NCBI GenBank assembly: GCA_024707385.1
Contig: JANPZW010000008.1
Coordinates: 62,001-126,000 of the forward strand
Length of the DNA: 64,000 bases
Reading direction: 5' to 3'
Source: Cellvibrionaceae bacterium
Lineage (GTDB): Bacteria; Pseudomonadota; Gammaproteobacteria; Pseudomonadales; Cellvibrionaceae
Positions within the stretch are counted from its first letter, which is position 1, and every line of letters begins with the position of its first letter. The notes under the pieces were generated by a model. The model was not told where the DNA came from. It ran no database searches and worked only from the letters and a program-made list of their open reading frames with translations. Of this stretch, positions 19,875 through 32,156 are shown one piece after another. The translations under genes and the position numbers were made by a program.

Positions 19875-22800
19875 TCCACCGGCGGGTTCACCTCCTATCA
19901 ATGTCCTTGAACCGTTTACCAAAACGGAGCCGCTGTTGCGCGCCGAATTGTTTGGTGTCGACGAAATGGAGGCGCACGGCGCTCAGCTGGCGGCGCGACA
20001 TACACTCAGCCCGCAGCGTACGACCAATCGACTGCTGCTGCGACTCGGAGATAACGAACGGGCGCTGCTGGATAACTGCAAAGTCCTTATGGCGACCGTG
20101 GCGGCAAAAGGCCGTATTGCTCCCGCCGGTGAATGGTTGCTGGATAATTTCCATCTAATTGCCGAGCAAATCCGCACCGCCCGTGCTCACTTGCCACGTA
20201 ATTACAGCCGCGAACTGCCCTGTTTGGCAGAAGGTGAATCTGCCGGCCTGCCCCGGGTGTACGACTTGGCGCTGGAAGCAGTGGCCCATGGCGACGGATG
20301 TATCGACGCGGAAACCTTAGGGCGGTTTATTGCCGCCTATCAAACCACTACCCCGCTAACGTTGGGAGAGCTGTGGGCGCTTCCCATCATGTTGCGCCTG
20401 GCGCTGATCGAGAATCTGAGACGTGTGAGTTTGTATGTCGCCCGCACGCGCGCGCTGGTAAATCTCGCGCAGGAGTGGTCGAGCCGGATGATCGCCGTGG
20501 CCGAGCACGACCCCAAAAGTCTGATTCTCGTTATCGCCGATATGGCGCGCTCCAACCCGCCGCTGGAAAGCTCTTTCGTTGCGGAACTGGTGCGGCGTCT
20601 GCAGGGACACGGTCCCGCGCTGGCGCTGGCGCTGACCTGGATTGAGCAGCGCTTGGCCGAGGAGAGTCTGTCGACCGACCAAATGGTGACAGCGGAAAAT
20701 CGACAACAAGCGATGGATCAAGTCTCCATCAGCAACAGCATTGGCAGCCTGCGTTTCTTAGGCGCCTTCGACTGGCAGAGCTTCGTCGAACGCCTCAGTT
20801 TGGTGGAGCAATGCCTGCGCAACGAGCGCGCGGGGATATACCCCACCATGGACTTTGCCACCCGTGACAGTTACCGCCAGGTCATCGACCGGCTGGCCAA
20901 ACGCGCACCCGCCACTGAGGTGGAGATCGCCACGGCGGCTCTCGCCCTGGCCGACGGTGTGCCAGAGCGGAACAGCCGCACCGCCCATGTAGGTTATTAC
21001 CTGCTGGACAAGGGTTTTCCCCAACTGGAAAACACTGTCGCGGCGCGGGTAGCCGTGCCACAGCGCCTGTGCCGCTGGTGGGGAGACGCCCCTCTGGCGC
21101 TGTATTTGGGAGGTATAGGTCTGCTGGTGATTGCCATCACCACCGGCTTGGCGGCGCTCGCGGTGGACGTTCGCAGCAACGCTATTCTCCATGCCGGCCT
21201 GCTGACCTTGGCGGCCCTTGCCGCCACAGCTCCGGCGGTGGCGATCACTAACTGGCTCGCTACACTTACAGTGCCGCCTCGACGCCTGCCGCGCATGGAC
21301 TTTACCAAGGGGATTCCATTGGAGCAGGCAACGCTGGTGGTGGTGCCCAGCTTGCTGGCCAGCCTACGCAGCGTCGACGAACTGCTTAATGCTCTGGAAG
21401 TGAGATTTCTCGGCAATCGCGACCCGCACCTATTCTTCGCGCTGTTGACGGATCTTGCGGACGCGACAACGGAAACCTGCAGTGAAGACGAGGCGCTGGT
21501 GCATCGGGCTGTTGAGGGCATCGAACGTCTGAATCACCAATACCCCTGCGAAACTCCAGACATCCAGCGCTTCCTCCTCTTTCACCGGCCGCGTACATGG
21601 AATGCTTTGGCACATGTGTGGATGGGATTCGAACGCAAACGCGGCAAGCTCGCCGCGCTGAACAGGGCGATTCAAGGCCACGGGCTGGAAGGGTTTTCGA
21701 CCCTGGTCGGCGATCTTCAGGCACTGCCGCGGATCCGTTACGTCATTACCTTGGACGCGGACACGCAATTGCCGCGGGATGCCGCCCAGCAGTTTGTCGC
21801 GGTGATGGCGCATCCACTGAACAAGCCGCTGTATGCAGCAAATACCCAAACCGCGTTGCCGCGCATCATCGGTGGTTACGCCATATTGCAGCCGCGCATG
21901 GCGGCGGGCCTCGCGGGTGCCCGGCGTTCGCGCTACGTCCAATTATTTGGCGGTGAACCTGGGCTCGACCCTTACACCCGCTCGGTATCGGACGTATATC
22001 AGGACCTGTTCGCCAACGGCTCGTTCATTGGCAAAGGCATCTATGAAGTGGACGCCTTTGAACGCATGCTCGGCAAGACGCTGCCGGACAACCGCATCCT
22101 CAGCCACGATCTGCTGGAAGGCTGTTACGCCCGCTCCGGGTTATTGAGCGATGTGCATTTGTACGAGGAGCCGCTGGCCCGATATGACGCGGATATGACT
22201 CGCCGCGAGCGCTGGCTGCGTGGTGACTGGCAGATCGCCCGCTGGTTATTTCCCGGTGCGCCTGGCGCCGACGGGCAACCTCAAGCCAATCCACTGTCTG
22301 CTCTTTCTCGCTGGAAGATTCTCGATAACCTCCTGCGCAGCCTAGTCCCAGTCGCTCTGTTGCTGCTTTTGCTGGCGGGCTGGTTTGTTCCGGGGCTCAC
22401 AGCGGGATGGTGGACGCTGGCGATCCTCGCCCTGCTGTTGGTTCCTCGCATGCTAATGACGTCGGCGCATTTGTTGCGCGGGCGCGATAAAACTCCCATC
22501 GCCGCGCACCTTTCCGCCGTGGCCAACGCGACGGGCCTGCATTTCATGCAGGCGATCTTCGGCCTGGCCACATTGCCCTATGAAGCACTCATCAGTCTGC
22601 AAGCGATCGGCCGCAGCAGCTGGCGGTTGACCTTTGCGCCGCGCCAGGTGCTGGCGTGGCAGGCCACCGTTCATCGCGGTTCCAGCAAGCCGGTGTTAGG
22701 GCAATTTGTGCGGCAGATGTGGATTGCGCCGGTGTTCGCCGCCGTTGTTGCCGCCTCTCTGCTACAGATCAGTCCCTTTGCGCTGACGACGGCGGCTCCC

Positions 22801-25800
22801 ATACTCGCCTTGTGGATGACAGCCCCCTTTTCGCTTGGTGGCTCAGTCTGCCGCTCAAGCGCACACCAGTAAGTCTCAGCTGGGAGGAGACGATTTTCCT
22901 GCGCAAGATTGCGCGCAAAACCTGGGGATTTTTTGACCGGTTTGTCGGCGCGACCGATCACTGGCTGCCGCCGGATAATTTTCAGGAACAACCCGGTCCC
23001 GTGATTGCACACCGCACATCGCCCACGAATATCGGGCTGGCGCTGCTAGCCAACATGTCGGCTTGGGATATAGGTTTTATCCCCGCTGGCACACTGTTGA
23101 CGCGCACCCGTCATTCGCTTGATTCCATGTCACGGCTGACCCGTCATCGCGGTCACTTTTTCAATTGGTACGACACTCGAACTCTGGAGCCTTTGCCGCC
23201 GCGCTATATCTCATCGGTGGACAGCGGTAACCTCGTCGGTCATTTGCTGACCTTGCGGGCGGGCCTCACAGACCTGCCCAATAAGCCCATCGGGTCAGCC
23301 CAGGTGGTCAAAGGGTTGCAGGATGCGCTGGCGATTCTCCACGACAGCCTGGTACTGACTGTCAGGTCCGGCCTCCGACAATATCAAATTCTGGAGGCGG
23401 TACAGACCTGCGCTGCGCGGCTCGATGGCCTGCTCGATCCGCAGTTCTGCAGCCTGGAAAAACTGTTGCGGCAACTACAGCAGGCAACGAACGGCGCGCA
23501 GGATTTACACGCGCGGCTGGTTCACGCGGCGCCGGCAGGGGCCGAGCCCACCACGTTGGAGCTCGTCAATAGCCAACCCCGTTTTGACGACGAGCTGACT
23601 TATTGGGCGGCGGAACTGCTAGGCCAGAGTAGCGCGCAATTGGCGGACCTTAAGGCGCTATTGCCCTGGGTCGATCTTCCGCCAGCGCCGCCGAGCCTGA
23701 ACGCGATACAACAAGCGTTAAACGCGATCACCGCAAGTCCCACTCTGCCGTCCCTGCACCAGCTGTTGGCACACACCCGCGCACTGCGATCGGCCGTCGG
23801 GGATGAACTTCACCGAGCGGATGCACCGGATGCCAATGAGGTGCGGAGCGAGCGCATGTTTAGCCCGGCAAACAACGGTGGAGCTGACAATAAAAGCTGG
23901 CTCCAACAACTGGACGGAATGTTGACGGAAGCCGAGAGGTTTATCTCGTTACGCATTGCCGATTGCACCGAACTGGCGGAGCAAGCTGCCGCCTTCACCG
24001 CCATGGATTTCACCTTTCTCTATGATTCCACCCGCCATCTGCTGGCAGTTGGCTACAACCTGGACGACTTCCGTCGCGACACCAGCTATTACGATCTGCT
24101 GGCGTCGGAAGTCCGTCTGGGGACCTACACGGCCATCGCGCTCGGCCAGTTGCCGCAGCAGGCGTGGTTCGCCCTGGGCCGTTTGCGTGCAGGAGCTGAG
24201 GGTGCGCCGGTACTGATGTCCTGGAGCGGTTCCATGTTTGAGTATCTGATGCCGATGCTGGTGATGCCCAGTTACCCCGGCACTCTGCTCGACCATAGCT
24301 GCCAGGTGGCGGTGGCTCGCCAGATCGCTCACGGCAAGCATTTGGGTCTGCCTTGGGGCATATCGGAATCCGGCTACCACGCCTTCGATACCAATCTCAA
24401 TTATCAGTATCACGCCTTCGGTGTGCCGGGCCTGGGGTTAAAGCGCGGCTTGTCAAACGATGCGGTGGTCGCTCCTTATGCCTCCGCGCTTGCCCTAATG
24501 GTCGCGCCCAATCAGGCATGCAGCAATCTGCAGCGGCTGGCGGCCATGGGCATGGAAGGACGGTTTGGGCTTTACGAAGCGGTTGATTACACCCCGACAC
24601 GGCTTCCGCGGGGGGTCACCCACACGGTGGTGCGCTCCTACATGGCACACCACCAGGGCATGAGTCTGTTGGCGTTCGCCTATGTGCTCCTGGACCGACC
24701 CATGCAGCGCCGCTTCGCGGCGGAACCTCTGCTCAAAGCGACCTTAATGCTGCTGCAGGAAAAAATTCCCCGAGCCTCTCCTCGTCACCAGCACCTGCTG
24801 GAGGACTCCCAAAGCAGCGGCGGGTTGTTCGCCGATGAGCACGCCTCGGTCCACCCGCCCATCGCCGCCGAAACCGCGACCCCCGAGGTGCAGTTGTTAT
24901 CCAATGGGCGCTATCACTTGATGGTGACCAACGGCGGCGGCGGCTACAGCCGCTGGCGCAATCTCGCGCTAACCCGGTGGAGGGAGGACGCAACCCGGGA
25001 CAACTGGGGCCTGTTCGTCTACGTGCGCGACACCGCGAACGGTGTTTTTTGGTCCGTAGCCCATCAACCGACGCTCAAACGCGCAGACAGCTACAGCGCG
25101 ATCTTTTCCGAAGGGCGGGCGGAGTACCGGCGCCACGATGCGGACATCGAAACCTATACCGACTTGGTGGTATCGCCGGAAGATAATATCGAGCTGCGCC
25201 GCCTACGCCTCACCAATCGCTCATCCCAAACCCGCACCCTGGACATCACCACCTACGGGGAAGTGGTGCTGGCCGCGCCGGCCGCCGATGATAGCCAGAC
25301 TGCGTTCGGCAATTTGTTCGTGCAGACGGAGATTCTGCCGGACCGGCGGGCCGTGATCTGTACCCGGCGACCGAGATCGGAGACAGAGAAGCCACCGTGG
25401 ATGTTTCATCTGTTGGCCAGCAACGGCACGGTGCTTGACGCAGTTTCATTTGAAACGGATCGGTTCCGCTTCATCGGTCGCGGCCGTACGCCGGCTGCAC
25501 CACAAGCGCTTGTGAACAAGGGTGACCTATCGGGTAGCGAGGGCTCAGTGCTCGACCCGGCTGTGGCAATACGCACTCGACTGACACTGGCGCCCGGTCA
25601 GGCGGTGACGCTGGACGTCGTCACTGGCATCGCCGACACCCGCGCAGCCTGTCTGGCTTTGGTGGGCAAATACCAAAACCGTAATTTTGCTGATCGAGTG
25701 TTCGAACTCGCCGCCACTCATGCGGGCGTGACCTTGCGGCAAATCAATGCCAGCGAAGCCGACGCGCGCCTTTATCGTCGCCTTGCCAGCATAGTGCTCT

Positions 25801-28727
25801 ACGCACAGGGCACCTTGCGCGCCGATCCGGCATTGTTGATTCAAAACCGGCGCGGCCAATCCGGCCTTTGGGGCTATGCCATCTCCGGCGATCTGCCGAT
25901 TGTGTTGCTGAAAATCGCCAGCAGCGCCCACATCGAACTCGCTCGCCAGATGATCCAGTGCCATGCCTATTGGCGGCTGAAAGGTCTGGAGGTGGATCTC
26001 GTTATCTGGAACGAAGACCACGTGGGCTATCGGCAGCATCTGCAGGATCAAATCCTGGCGTTGATTTCCAGCCGCAGTGAGGGTCAGCAGAGTGAGCGGC
26101 CCGGCGGTATTTTTGTGCGTTCCGGCGAGCAGATCTCCCAAGAGGACCGGGTGCTGCTGCAGAGTGTTGCCCGTGCCATTATCGACGACACCCGCGGCAG
26201 CCTCGCCGAACAGGTGAACCGGCGTTCGCGCACCACGCGGAAGGTTCCCCGGTTTACTCCGGTCCCGGTCCGCGCCGCCGTCCGCGAACCACCACCGCCG
26301 ACCCTGCCCCGCGACGGGCTCATTTTGCGCAACCCGCTGGGCGGTTTTACTGCCGACTGTAGGGAATACATCGTGGTGACCGACGCTGAGCGTAAGACAC
26401 CTTTGCCGTGGGTGAATGTGCTGGCCAACCCCAGTTTTGGCAGCGTCATCTCTGAAAGCGGGCTGGCCTATACCTGGAGCGAAAACGCGCGAGAGTTTCG
26501 CCTGACCCCCTGGAGCGACGACCCGGTGGGCGCAACAGGCGGCGAAGCGTTTTATTTGCGCGATGACGAGACCGGTTATGTCTGGTCGCCTACGCCGCAA
26601 CCCAAATCTGGCACCGGCGCATATGTCACTCGCCACGGGTTTGGCTACAGCGTCTTCGAACACCGGGAAGACGGCATTGAAACCGAGCTATGGGTCTATG
26701 TGGATCTGCAGGAACGCGTGAAATTTTCGGTACTGAAAACCCGCAATGTCTCGGGCCGCCGGCGGGCGCTTTCCGCTACCGGTTATGTGGAGTGGGTGCT
26801 GGGAGATCTGCGGGCGAAATCGGCCCTGCATCTGGTAACCGAGATCGATTCTTCGAGTGGTGCGCTGTTTGTTCGCAATGCCTACAACACCGAGTTCGCC
26901 GGCCGCACCTGCTTTTTCGATGTGGATGATGAGTCGCGTAGCGTGAGCGGTGATCGCACTGAGTTTCTCGGGCGCAACGGTTCCATTCATGCGCCGGACG
27001 CTCTGCAACGAACCCGATTATCGGGCCGCCTGGGTGCCGCGTTGGATTCGTGCGGCGCTTTGCAGGTGCCATTTGAACTGGCAGACGGCCAGGAGCGGGA
27101 AATCATCTTTCGCCTCGGCGCCGGCGCGGACGTGGAACAGGCGCGCGCGCTGGCGCTGCGCCTGCGGCAATTGGGCTCGGCGCGAGCGGCACTGGCGCAG
27201 GTGCACGCCTACTGGACTGAAACCCTCGGTGCTGTGCACGCGCACACGCCGGACCCGGCATTCGATGCTCTGTTTAATGGCTGGCTCGTCTATCAGACCC
27301 TCGCCTGCCGGCTGTGGGCGCGCAGCGGCTTTTACCAGTCCGGCGGCGCCTATGGTTTCCGCGACCAACTGCAGGACTCTATGGCGCTGGTCCACACCCG
27401 ACCCGCTGTCGTGCGCGAGCATTTGCTGCGGGCGGCGCGGCGCCAGTTTCCCGAAGGTGATGTGCAACATTGGTGGCACCCGCCCCATGGGCGCGGCGTG
27501 CGCACGCGCTGTTCCGACGATTATCTGTGGCTGCCGTTCGTACTCTGCCACTACGTGAACAACACGGGCGATAGGGGCGTACTGGAGGAATCTCTCCCTT
27601 TTCTCACTGGCCGCGCGCTCAATGACGACGAAGAGTCCTACTACGACATGCCCGGCCAGAGCGGCGACAGCGCAAGTCTGTATCAGCATGCGGTACTCGC
27701 GGTTAAACACGGCCTGCGCTTCGGCGAGCGCGGTCTGCCGCTGATGGGATCGGGGGACTGGAACGACGGCATGAACCTGGTCGGCATTCATGGCGAAGGC
27801 GAGAGCGTCTGGCTCGGTTTTATGTTGTACAAGGTATTGCGTGAGTTCGCCCCATTGGCTCGCGCCCACGGTGACGTGGAATTCGCCGATCACTGTCTGG
27901 TGAAGGCAAAAATACTGGGCGAAAAGATTGAGCAACACGCCTGGGACGGCAACTGGTATCGACGAGCTTGGTTTGACGATGGCGTCGCGCTGGGCTCGGC
28001 AGCTAATACGGAGTGTCGGATCGATTCTATCGCGCAAAGCTGGTCGGTGCTTTCCGGCGCTGGCGACCCCATACGTGCCAGCCGCGCCATGGATGCTCTG
28101 GATCGCCACTTGGTACGCCGCGAGCAGGGCATTATTCAGCTCCTCGATCCGCCGTTCGATCATTCCGCGCTTAATCCTGGCTACATCAAAGGTTATGTGC
28201 CCGGTGTGCGAGAAAATGGCGGCCAGTACACCCACGCAGCCATATGGGCGGCCATGGCCTTTGCCAAACTCGGCGACTGCCAGCGCGCCTGGGAACTCTT
28301 TTCCATCATCAATCCCGTCAACCATGGGCAGAGCGATGCCGCAGTCGCACTCTACAAGGCGGAGCCCTATGTGGTCGCCGCCGATGTTTACGCCATAGCG
28401 CCCCACACTGGGCGCGGTGGTTGGAGCTGGTACACCGGTTCCGCCGGCTGGCTCTACCGGCTGATGCTTGAATCGCTGCTCGGTATCACCCGCAGCGGCG
28501 ATCAACTTCACATCAAACCCTGCCTGCCAACGATGTGGGACGGCTTTTCCCTCAACTATCGATTTGGCAAAACACTTTATCGAATTAATTTCCAGCGCGG
28601 TTTTGCAGAAGGCAAAACCCTGGATGTTGCTGAAGGCATAATCTTGGATGGCGAAAAAGTTACAGGGGATTCTTTTTCATTGATAGATGATGAACAGGAG
28701 CATTCGGTGCATATCGGCGGAAAATAA
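19861..28727 (+). CDS. ndvB: Cyclic beta-1,2-glucan synthase (GT84-GH94), frameshifted as sequenced
   Basis: This is a very large inner-membrane enzyme that builds cyclic beta-1,2-glucans for the periplasm from UDP-glucose. Two frames meet at a C5 run (22823-22827). One missing C joins them and gives about 2955 residues, close to the family's roughly 2800-2900. Transmembrane pairs lie near residues 411-470 and 827-865. The glycosyltransferase domain has the DADTQLP motif near 630. The C-terminal half carries the GH94-type phosphorylase domain that trims chain length, with RCSDDYLWLPF near 2547 and GSGDWNDGM near 2630. I choose ATG 19861 (MQVTNPP), inside the preceding c-di-GMP gene; the frame is open upstream to 19789 but only as a shadow. 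Such glucans serve osmoadaptation and host interaction. Confidence 0.92.
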
Positions 28728-28833
28728 TTTTAATGTTGTCCGGCATGGATATTGGGTGCGCTCTCACACCGACACTAAATAAAAAAGAGTATATGCTCAA
28801 CAAGTTAGCAAAATGCAGTTGTAGAGGTTTGAT

Positions 28834-28983
28834 ATGGTCGAGGTCATTGCAGGTTTTTTGACAGTTTTATGGTTGTTGGGTGTGCTGTCATTTTTTAATA
28901 TTGGCCCCTACATTCACATTTTATTTGGAGCGGCCGTGCTCATGATCCTGGTGCGCCTGGTGCGCCGCGCCAATATCCGATGA
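28834..28983 (+). CDS. lmo0937-type small membrane protein
   Basis: This is a 49-residue hydrophobic protein. It has two short membrane segments (LTVLWLLGVLSFF and IHILFGAAVLMILVRLV) and ends in Arg-rich sequence. The LWLLG and IHILF positions fit the lmo0937 family of small membrane proteins, whose function is unknown. AGAGG lies six bases before the ATG. It stands alone between the glucan synthase and the DUF4398 genes. Confidence 0.72.
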   Translation: MVEVIAGFLTVLWLLGVLSFFNIGPYIHILFGAAVLMILVRLVRRANIR

Positions 28984-29257
28984 GATAAACGGACAGGAAT
29001 TGATAAAAGGAAATTAAATTTTTTAGATTGTTTACGCAGCTGGATTCGACATTCCCTAATAAAAAACAGCAGTAACACCGCAAAAACAATTCTCTACTCA
29101 TAGCTACCGCATATTTCTAGCCGGCCTTATGCAACCGCAGGACGCACTCTTCAGCTGCCGATGGACAGCCTTCAAATCCCTGTATGTACATTACCACCAT
29201 GGCGACGCTCCAGCGGGTGTTGTTGGTCATTAACCATTTTCAATCGAAGGTCTTTTT

Positions 29258-29680
29258 ATGAAACGCAAGTTAGCTTTAATGAACACTAAATTAGATTTCC
29301 CAATAAAAAGCCGTAGTCAATTACGTCTTCTACTATGGAGTGGAATTCTTCTTCTGGCGGCCTGCGCAAGCACACCCGCCCCCAATCAAGCATTGCAGGC
29401 AGCTGAGCTGGCGATAACCAACGCAGAGCGCGCACGCGTCGCCGACTTCGCCGCCCCGGAACTGGGTGAAGCGCGGCGCGACTTAGAGGCTGCGCGCGCC
29501 GCCGTCAATGAGGAAGATATGGTGCTCGCAGAACGTCTGGCAGAACGGTCACGTGTCGGCGCTGAACTGGCAATGGCCAAAGCGGAAGTCGGCAAAACCC
29601 AAGCCGTCAATGACGAAATGAAAAAAAGCACGAATGTCATGGAGCAAGAAATGCAACGTAATCGAGGATTATCACAATGA
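29258..29680 (+). CDS. DUF4398 domain lipoprotein
   Basis: This is a 140-residue exported protein. Its N-terminal hydrophobic stretch ends in a lipobox (LLLAACAS, Cys near residue 36), so it is likely a lipoprotein. An alpha-helical DUF4398 region follows (LQAAELAITNAERARV), rich in Ala, Glu and Arg and likely coiled-coil. The stop overlaps the next gene's ATG (ATGA at 29677-29680). Pairing a DUF4398 protein with an OmpA-like protein that also has this region is common in Proteobacteria and suggests an envelope-stabilising role. The ribosome-binding site GAAGG precedes the ATG. Confidence 0.8.
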   Translation: MKRKLALMNTKLDFPIKSRSQLRLLLWSGILLLAACASTPAPNQALQAAELAITNAERARVADFAAPELGEARRDLEAARAAVNEEDMVLAERLAERSRVGAELAMAKAEVGKTQAVNDEMKKSTNVMEQEMQRNRGLSQ

Positions 29681-30562
29681 AAACCACCGCTACTGAATTT
29701 GGCAATGCGCCAGAAACCAAAATGTCGAAAAATTTCCAGTTACAAGCATCGCCAAAACGATACTGGCCAGATGTAAAAACGTGTTCCGCAATCATGCTGA
29801 TTTCAACGCTGACATTGGCAGGATGCGCCTCTTCACCCAAAAAGCCGGATGGCGCCGACGCTGTGCGCAACAAGTTGAGTCAGTTGCAGGCGGATCCCAA
29901 TCTCTCCTCTTTAGCACCTGTAGCATTGAAAGAGGCAGAAGCCGCCGTGAAAACTGCAGAGCAACCCACTAAAGATAAAAAATTGGCGGAACATCGCATG
30001 TGGCTCGCAGAAAGCCGTGTGGAAATTGCCCGAGCCAGAGCGCAGAGCCGATACAACGAAGACCAACGCAGCGCGCTTAGCGAAAATCGCGAAGCCGCAC
30101 GGTTAGATTCGCGCACTCAGGAAGCGGACATGGCCCGCGAGAAAAACCAGGATCTAAGGCAACAGATTGCCGACTTGAATGCCCGCCCAACGGACCGCGG
30201 ATTGGTGATGACACTCGGTGACGTGTTATTCGCTTCAGGTAAAGCTGAACTAATGGGCGGAGTGACCAGCAATTTAGACAAGCTCGCCAGCTTCCTCCAA
30301 CATTATCCCGAGCGCACCGTCGAGATCGAAGGGCATACAGATAACGTCGGCAGCGCGGACCTCAATAGAGAGCCTGTCCCAACGCCGAGCGGACTCTGTC
30401 AAAACCTATTTGGTGCAAAAAGGTGTGCAGTCAAATCGATTATCCACTGTCGGAAAAGGTTTTGATGTTCCGGTTGGCAATAATGATTCCGCAGATGGAC
30501 GGCGACAGAACAGACGTGTGGAAATTATTATTTCGGAAGGAAATGCCACTAGCAGCCGCTAG
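29677..30562 (+). CDS. DUF4398/OmpA family outer-membrane lipoprotein (frameshifted as sequenced)
   Basis: The N-terminal half has a lipobox (LTLAGCAS) and DUF4398-like helices. The C-terminal half is an OmpA peptidoglycan-binding domain: GDVLFASGKAEL, then IEGHTDNVGSADLN. As sequenced, the frame breaks right there and stops at 30465. Removing one C of the CC at 30373-30374 restores RELSQRRADSV, then GKGFDVPVGNND and DGRRQNRRVEIII, ending at 30562. The corrected product is 294 residues. It overlaps the upstream DUF4398 gene by four bases. The probable role is linking the outer membrane to peptidoglycan. Confidence 0.83.
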
Positions 30563-30667
30563 TGATCGTTTTGTTCGAGGCGCGCGCGGGTAGGGCGGGC
30601 GCTATCCCTTTGAGACCAACTTCCCTGCCAGTTGCACAATTCGAATCATTACGGAATTGTTAGCATG

Positions 30668-31861
30668 TTAGGATTCTGCATCCGTAGATGGCTTGCCTGA
30701 AGCACCGACCTTAAAATGTTTAGGTGAGCAGCCGTAGGTTTCCTTGAACAATTTATTGAAATAAGAAGGATTATTAAATCCTACCCGATAGGCGATCTGG
30801 GAAATCGTTTCATCCGGGTATTCGCTCAGCAGCCTGGCAGCTTCGGTCAGCCGCAGCTTGTTGATATAGGCTGTGAAGGTCATTCCCAGCTCGTCTTTTA
30901 ATATGGTGTTGATCTTGCTTTTGTTGATGCCCAAACGCTCTGTTGTCATATCCAGACCGATCTCCGGGTCCGCATATTCCTTGGCCAAAAAAAGCAATAG
31001 ATTGCGTTTGGTTTTATCCACCTGAGGCGAAATGGACAGCTTTTGATAAGCGGTGAGCGGCATATCCTCTTTCATTCTCTCTTTGGCTTTAGCCACCAGC
31101 TGCTGCGCATAGAGCATAAATCCCCACCAGAGCATGACAGCCCACATGGCACCCGCGATGGCCAGAGACACATAAATGAAAATCGGTCGCCGCTCAATTC
31201 CCACCAATCCGGTAATAGCGATTTGCGATAGGGTATCGCGCGGACTTTGTAGAGAGTTGACGACGGAGAAGCCCAAGGTCTTACGCACATCATATTTTTT
31301 GTCAGCGAGTTCAAGCTCCATCAGCTGTAGCCACCAATCCGGTGTTTCAAATTCCTGCAGCTTTACTTCTTGATCGCTCCACGAACCATCACACGTAAAA
31401 AAATGCCAGTTCACGCGATGGGTGTGATCCTTAGCAAAATCACTCACCTTGTCATCAAATGTGAAGATCACAAAAATCAATACATTTTTCGGCGTGCAGG
31501 TAACGCTGAAACGGAATGACTCGATCGACGTTAGGTCGACCAGATGGCGCTCGTATGCTTCGGACAGAAACGTAAAATCATAACTGCCGTAAGGGTACTG
31601 CTTCTGAGAGGACAGAAATATTTCGTAACGAATGGTTTCTCCTTCTTCCAGAACCTTTGTATAGGTGACGCCCGGAGGAGGCGATGTCTGATTGTCGGTC
31701 GCAGGGGGTTGCGTTGAGCCCACCCACGCGATACCGCTTTCCGACTGGGGCATGAGCGGGACTTCTTTTTCGGCGAGGTCCGCCCCGATATACAGGATCA
31801 ACCCGGACAATGCGGCCGTTAGCAGAATTCGGGTCAGAATCGTCCGCAGGAATGCAGTCAT
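30668..31861 (-). CDS. Membrane-anchored AraC-family transcriptional regulator
   Basis: This is a 397-residue protein. The N-terminal membrane segment covers about residues 8-26, and a probable periplasmic domain of about 200 residues follows. A second membrane segment near 229-250 (FIYVSLAIAGAMWAVMLWW) leads to a cytoplasmic C-terminal AraC-type double helix-turn-helix (ISQIAYRVGFNNPSYFNKLF). It would sense something outside the inner membrane and bind DNA directly, with no kinase. The periplasmic domain shows no recognised family. The acyltransferase and amidohydrolase genes upstream are on the same strand; whether it controls them is not shown. Confidence 0.82.
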   Translation of the reverse strand: MTAFLRTILTRILLTAALSGLILYIGADLAEKEVPLMPQSESGIAWVGSTQPPATDNQTSPPPGVTYTKVLEEGETIRYEIFLSSQKQYPYGSYDFTFLSEAYERHLVDLTSIESFRFSVTCTPKNVLIFVIFTFDDKVSDFAKDHTHRVNWHFFTCDGSWSDQEVKLQEFETPDWWLQLMELELADKKYDVRKTLGFSVVNSLQSPRDTLSQIAITGLVGIERRPIFIYVSLAIAGAMWAVMLWWGFMLYAQQLVAKAKERMKEDMPLTAYQKLSISPQVDKTKRNLLLFLAKEYADPEIGLDMTTERLGINKSKINTILKDELGMTFTAYINKLRLTEAARLLSEYPDETISQIAYRVGFNNPSYFNKLFKETYGCSPKHFKVGASGKPSTDAES

Positions 31862-32156
31862 AGGTTTTCAGGCTTCACGTCAATACAACAACAATAGGCT
31901 CGAAGAGCTCCGTTCTATCGGCGCCTATCGCTTTTATCGGTTAATGAAGTTGATGCTTTGTAACCGAAATCTGATACGTATTATGCATGTAACTGCCGGC
32001 GGGAACTATGACCCGCTCCTCGTCTTGCGCGGGAGGTTGTGGCTTGGAGATAGGCGGTTGCGCGCCATGCTTTGAGCGATCGCGGGTGTTTGAGGAGCTG
32101 GACGCTTTAAACATAAAGTGGGGGAGGCGGGTGCAAGACCACCCGCCAATCGTGGG

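Noticed and set aside
27018..28511. 497-codon minus-strand frame in the glucan synthase
   Set aside because: It is antisense to the GH94 domain with clear sense-strand motifs; this is a GC-driven shadow.
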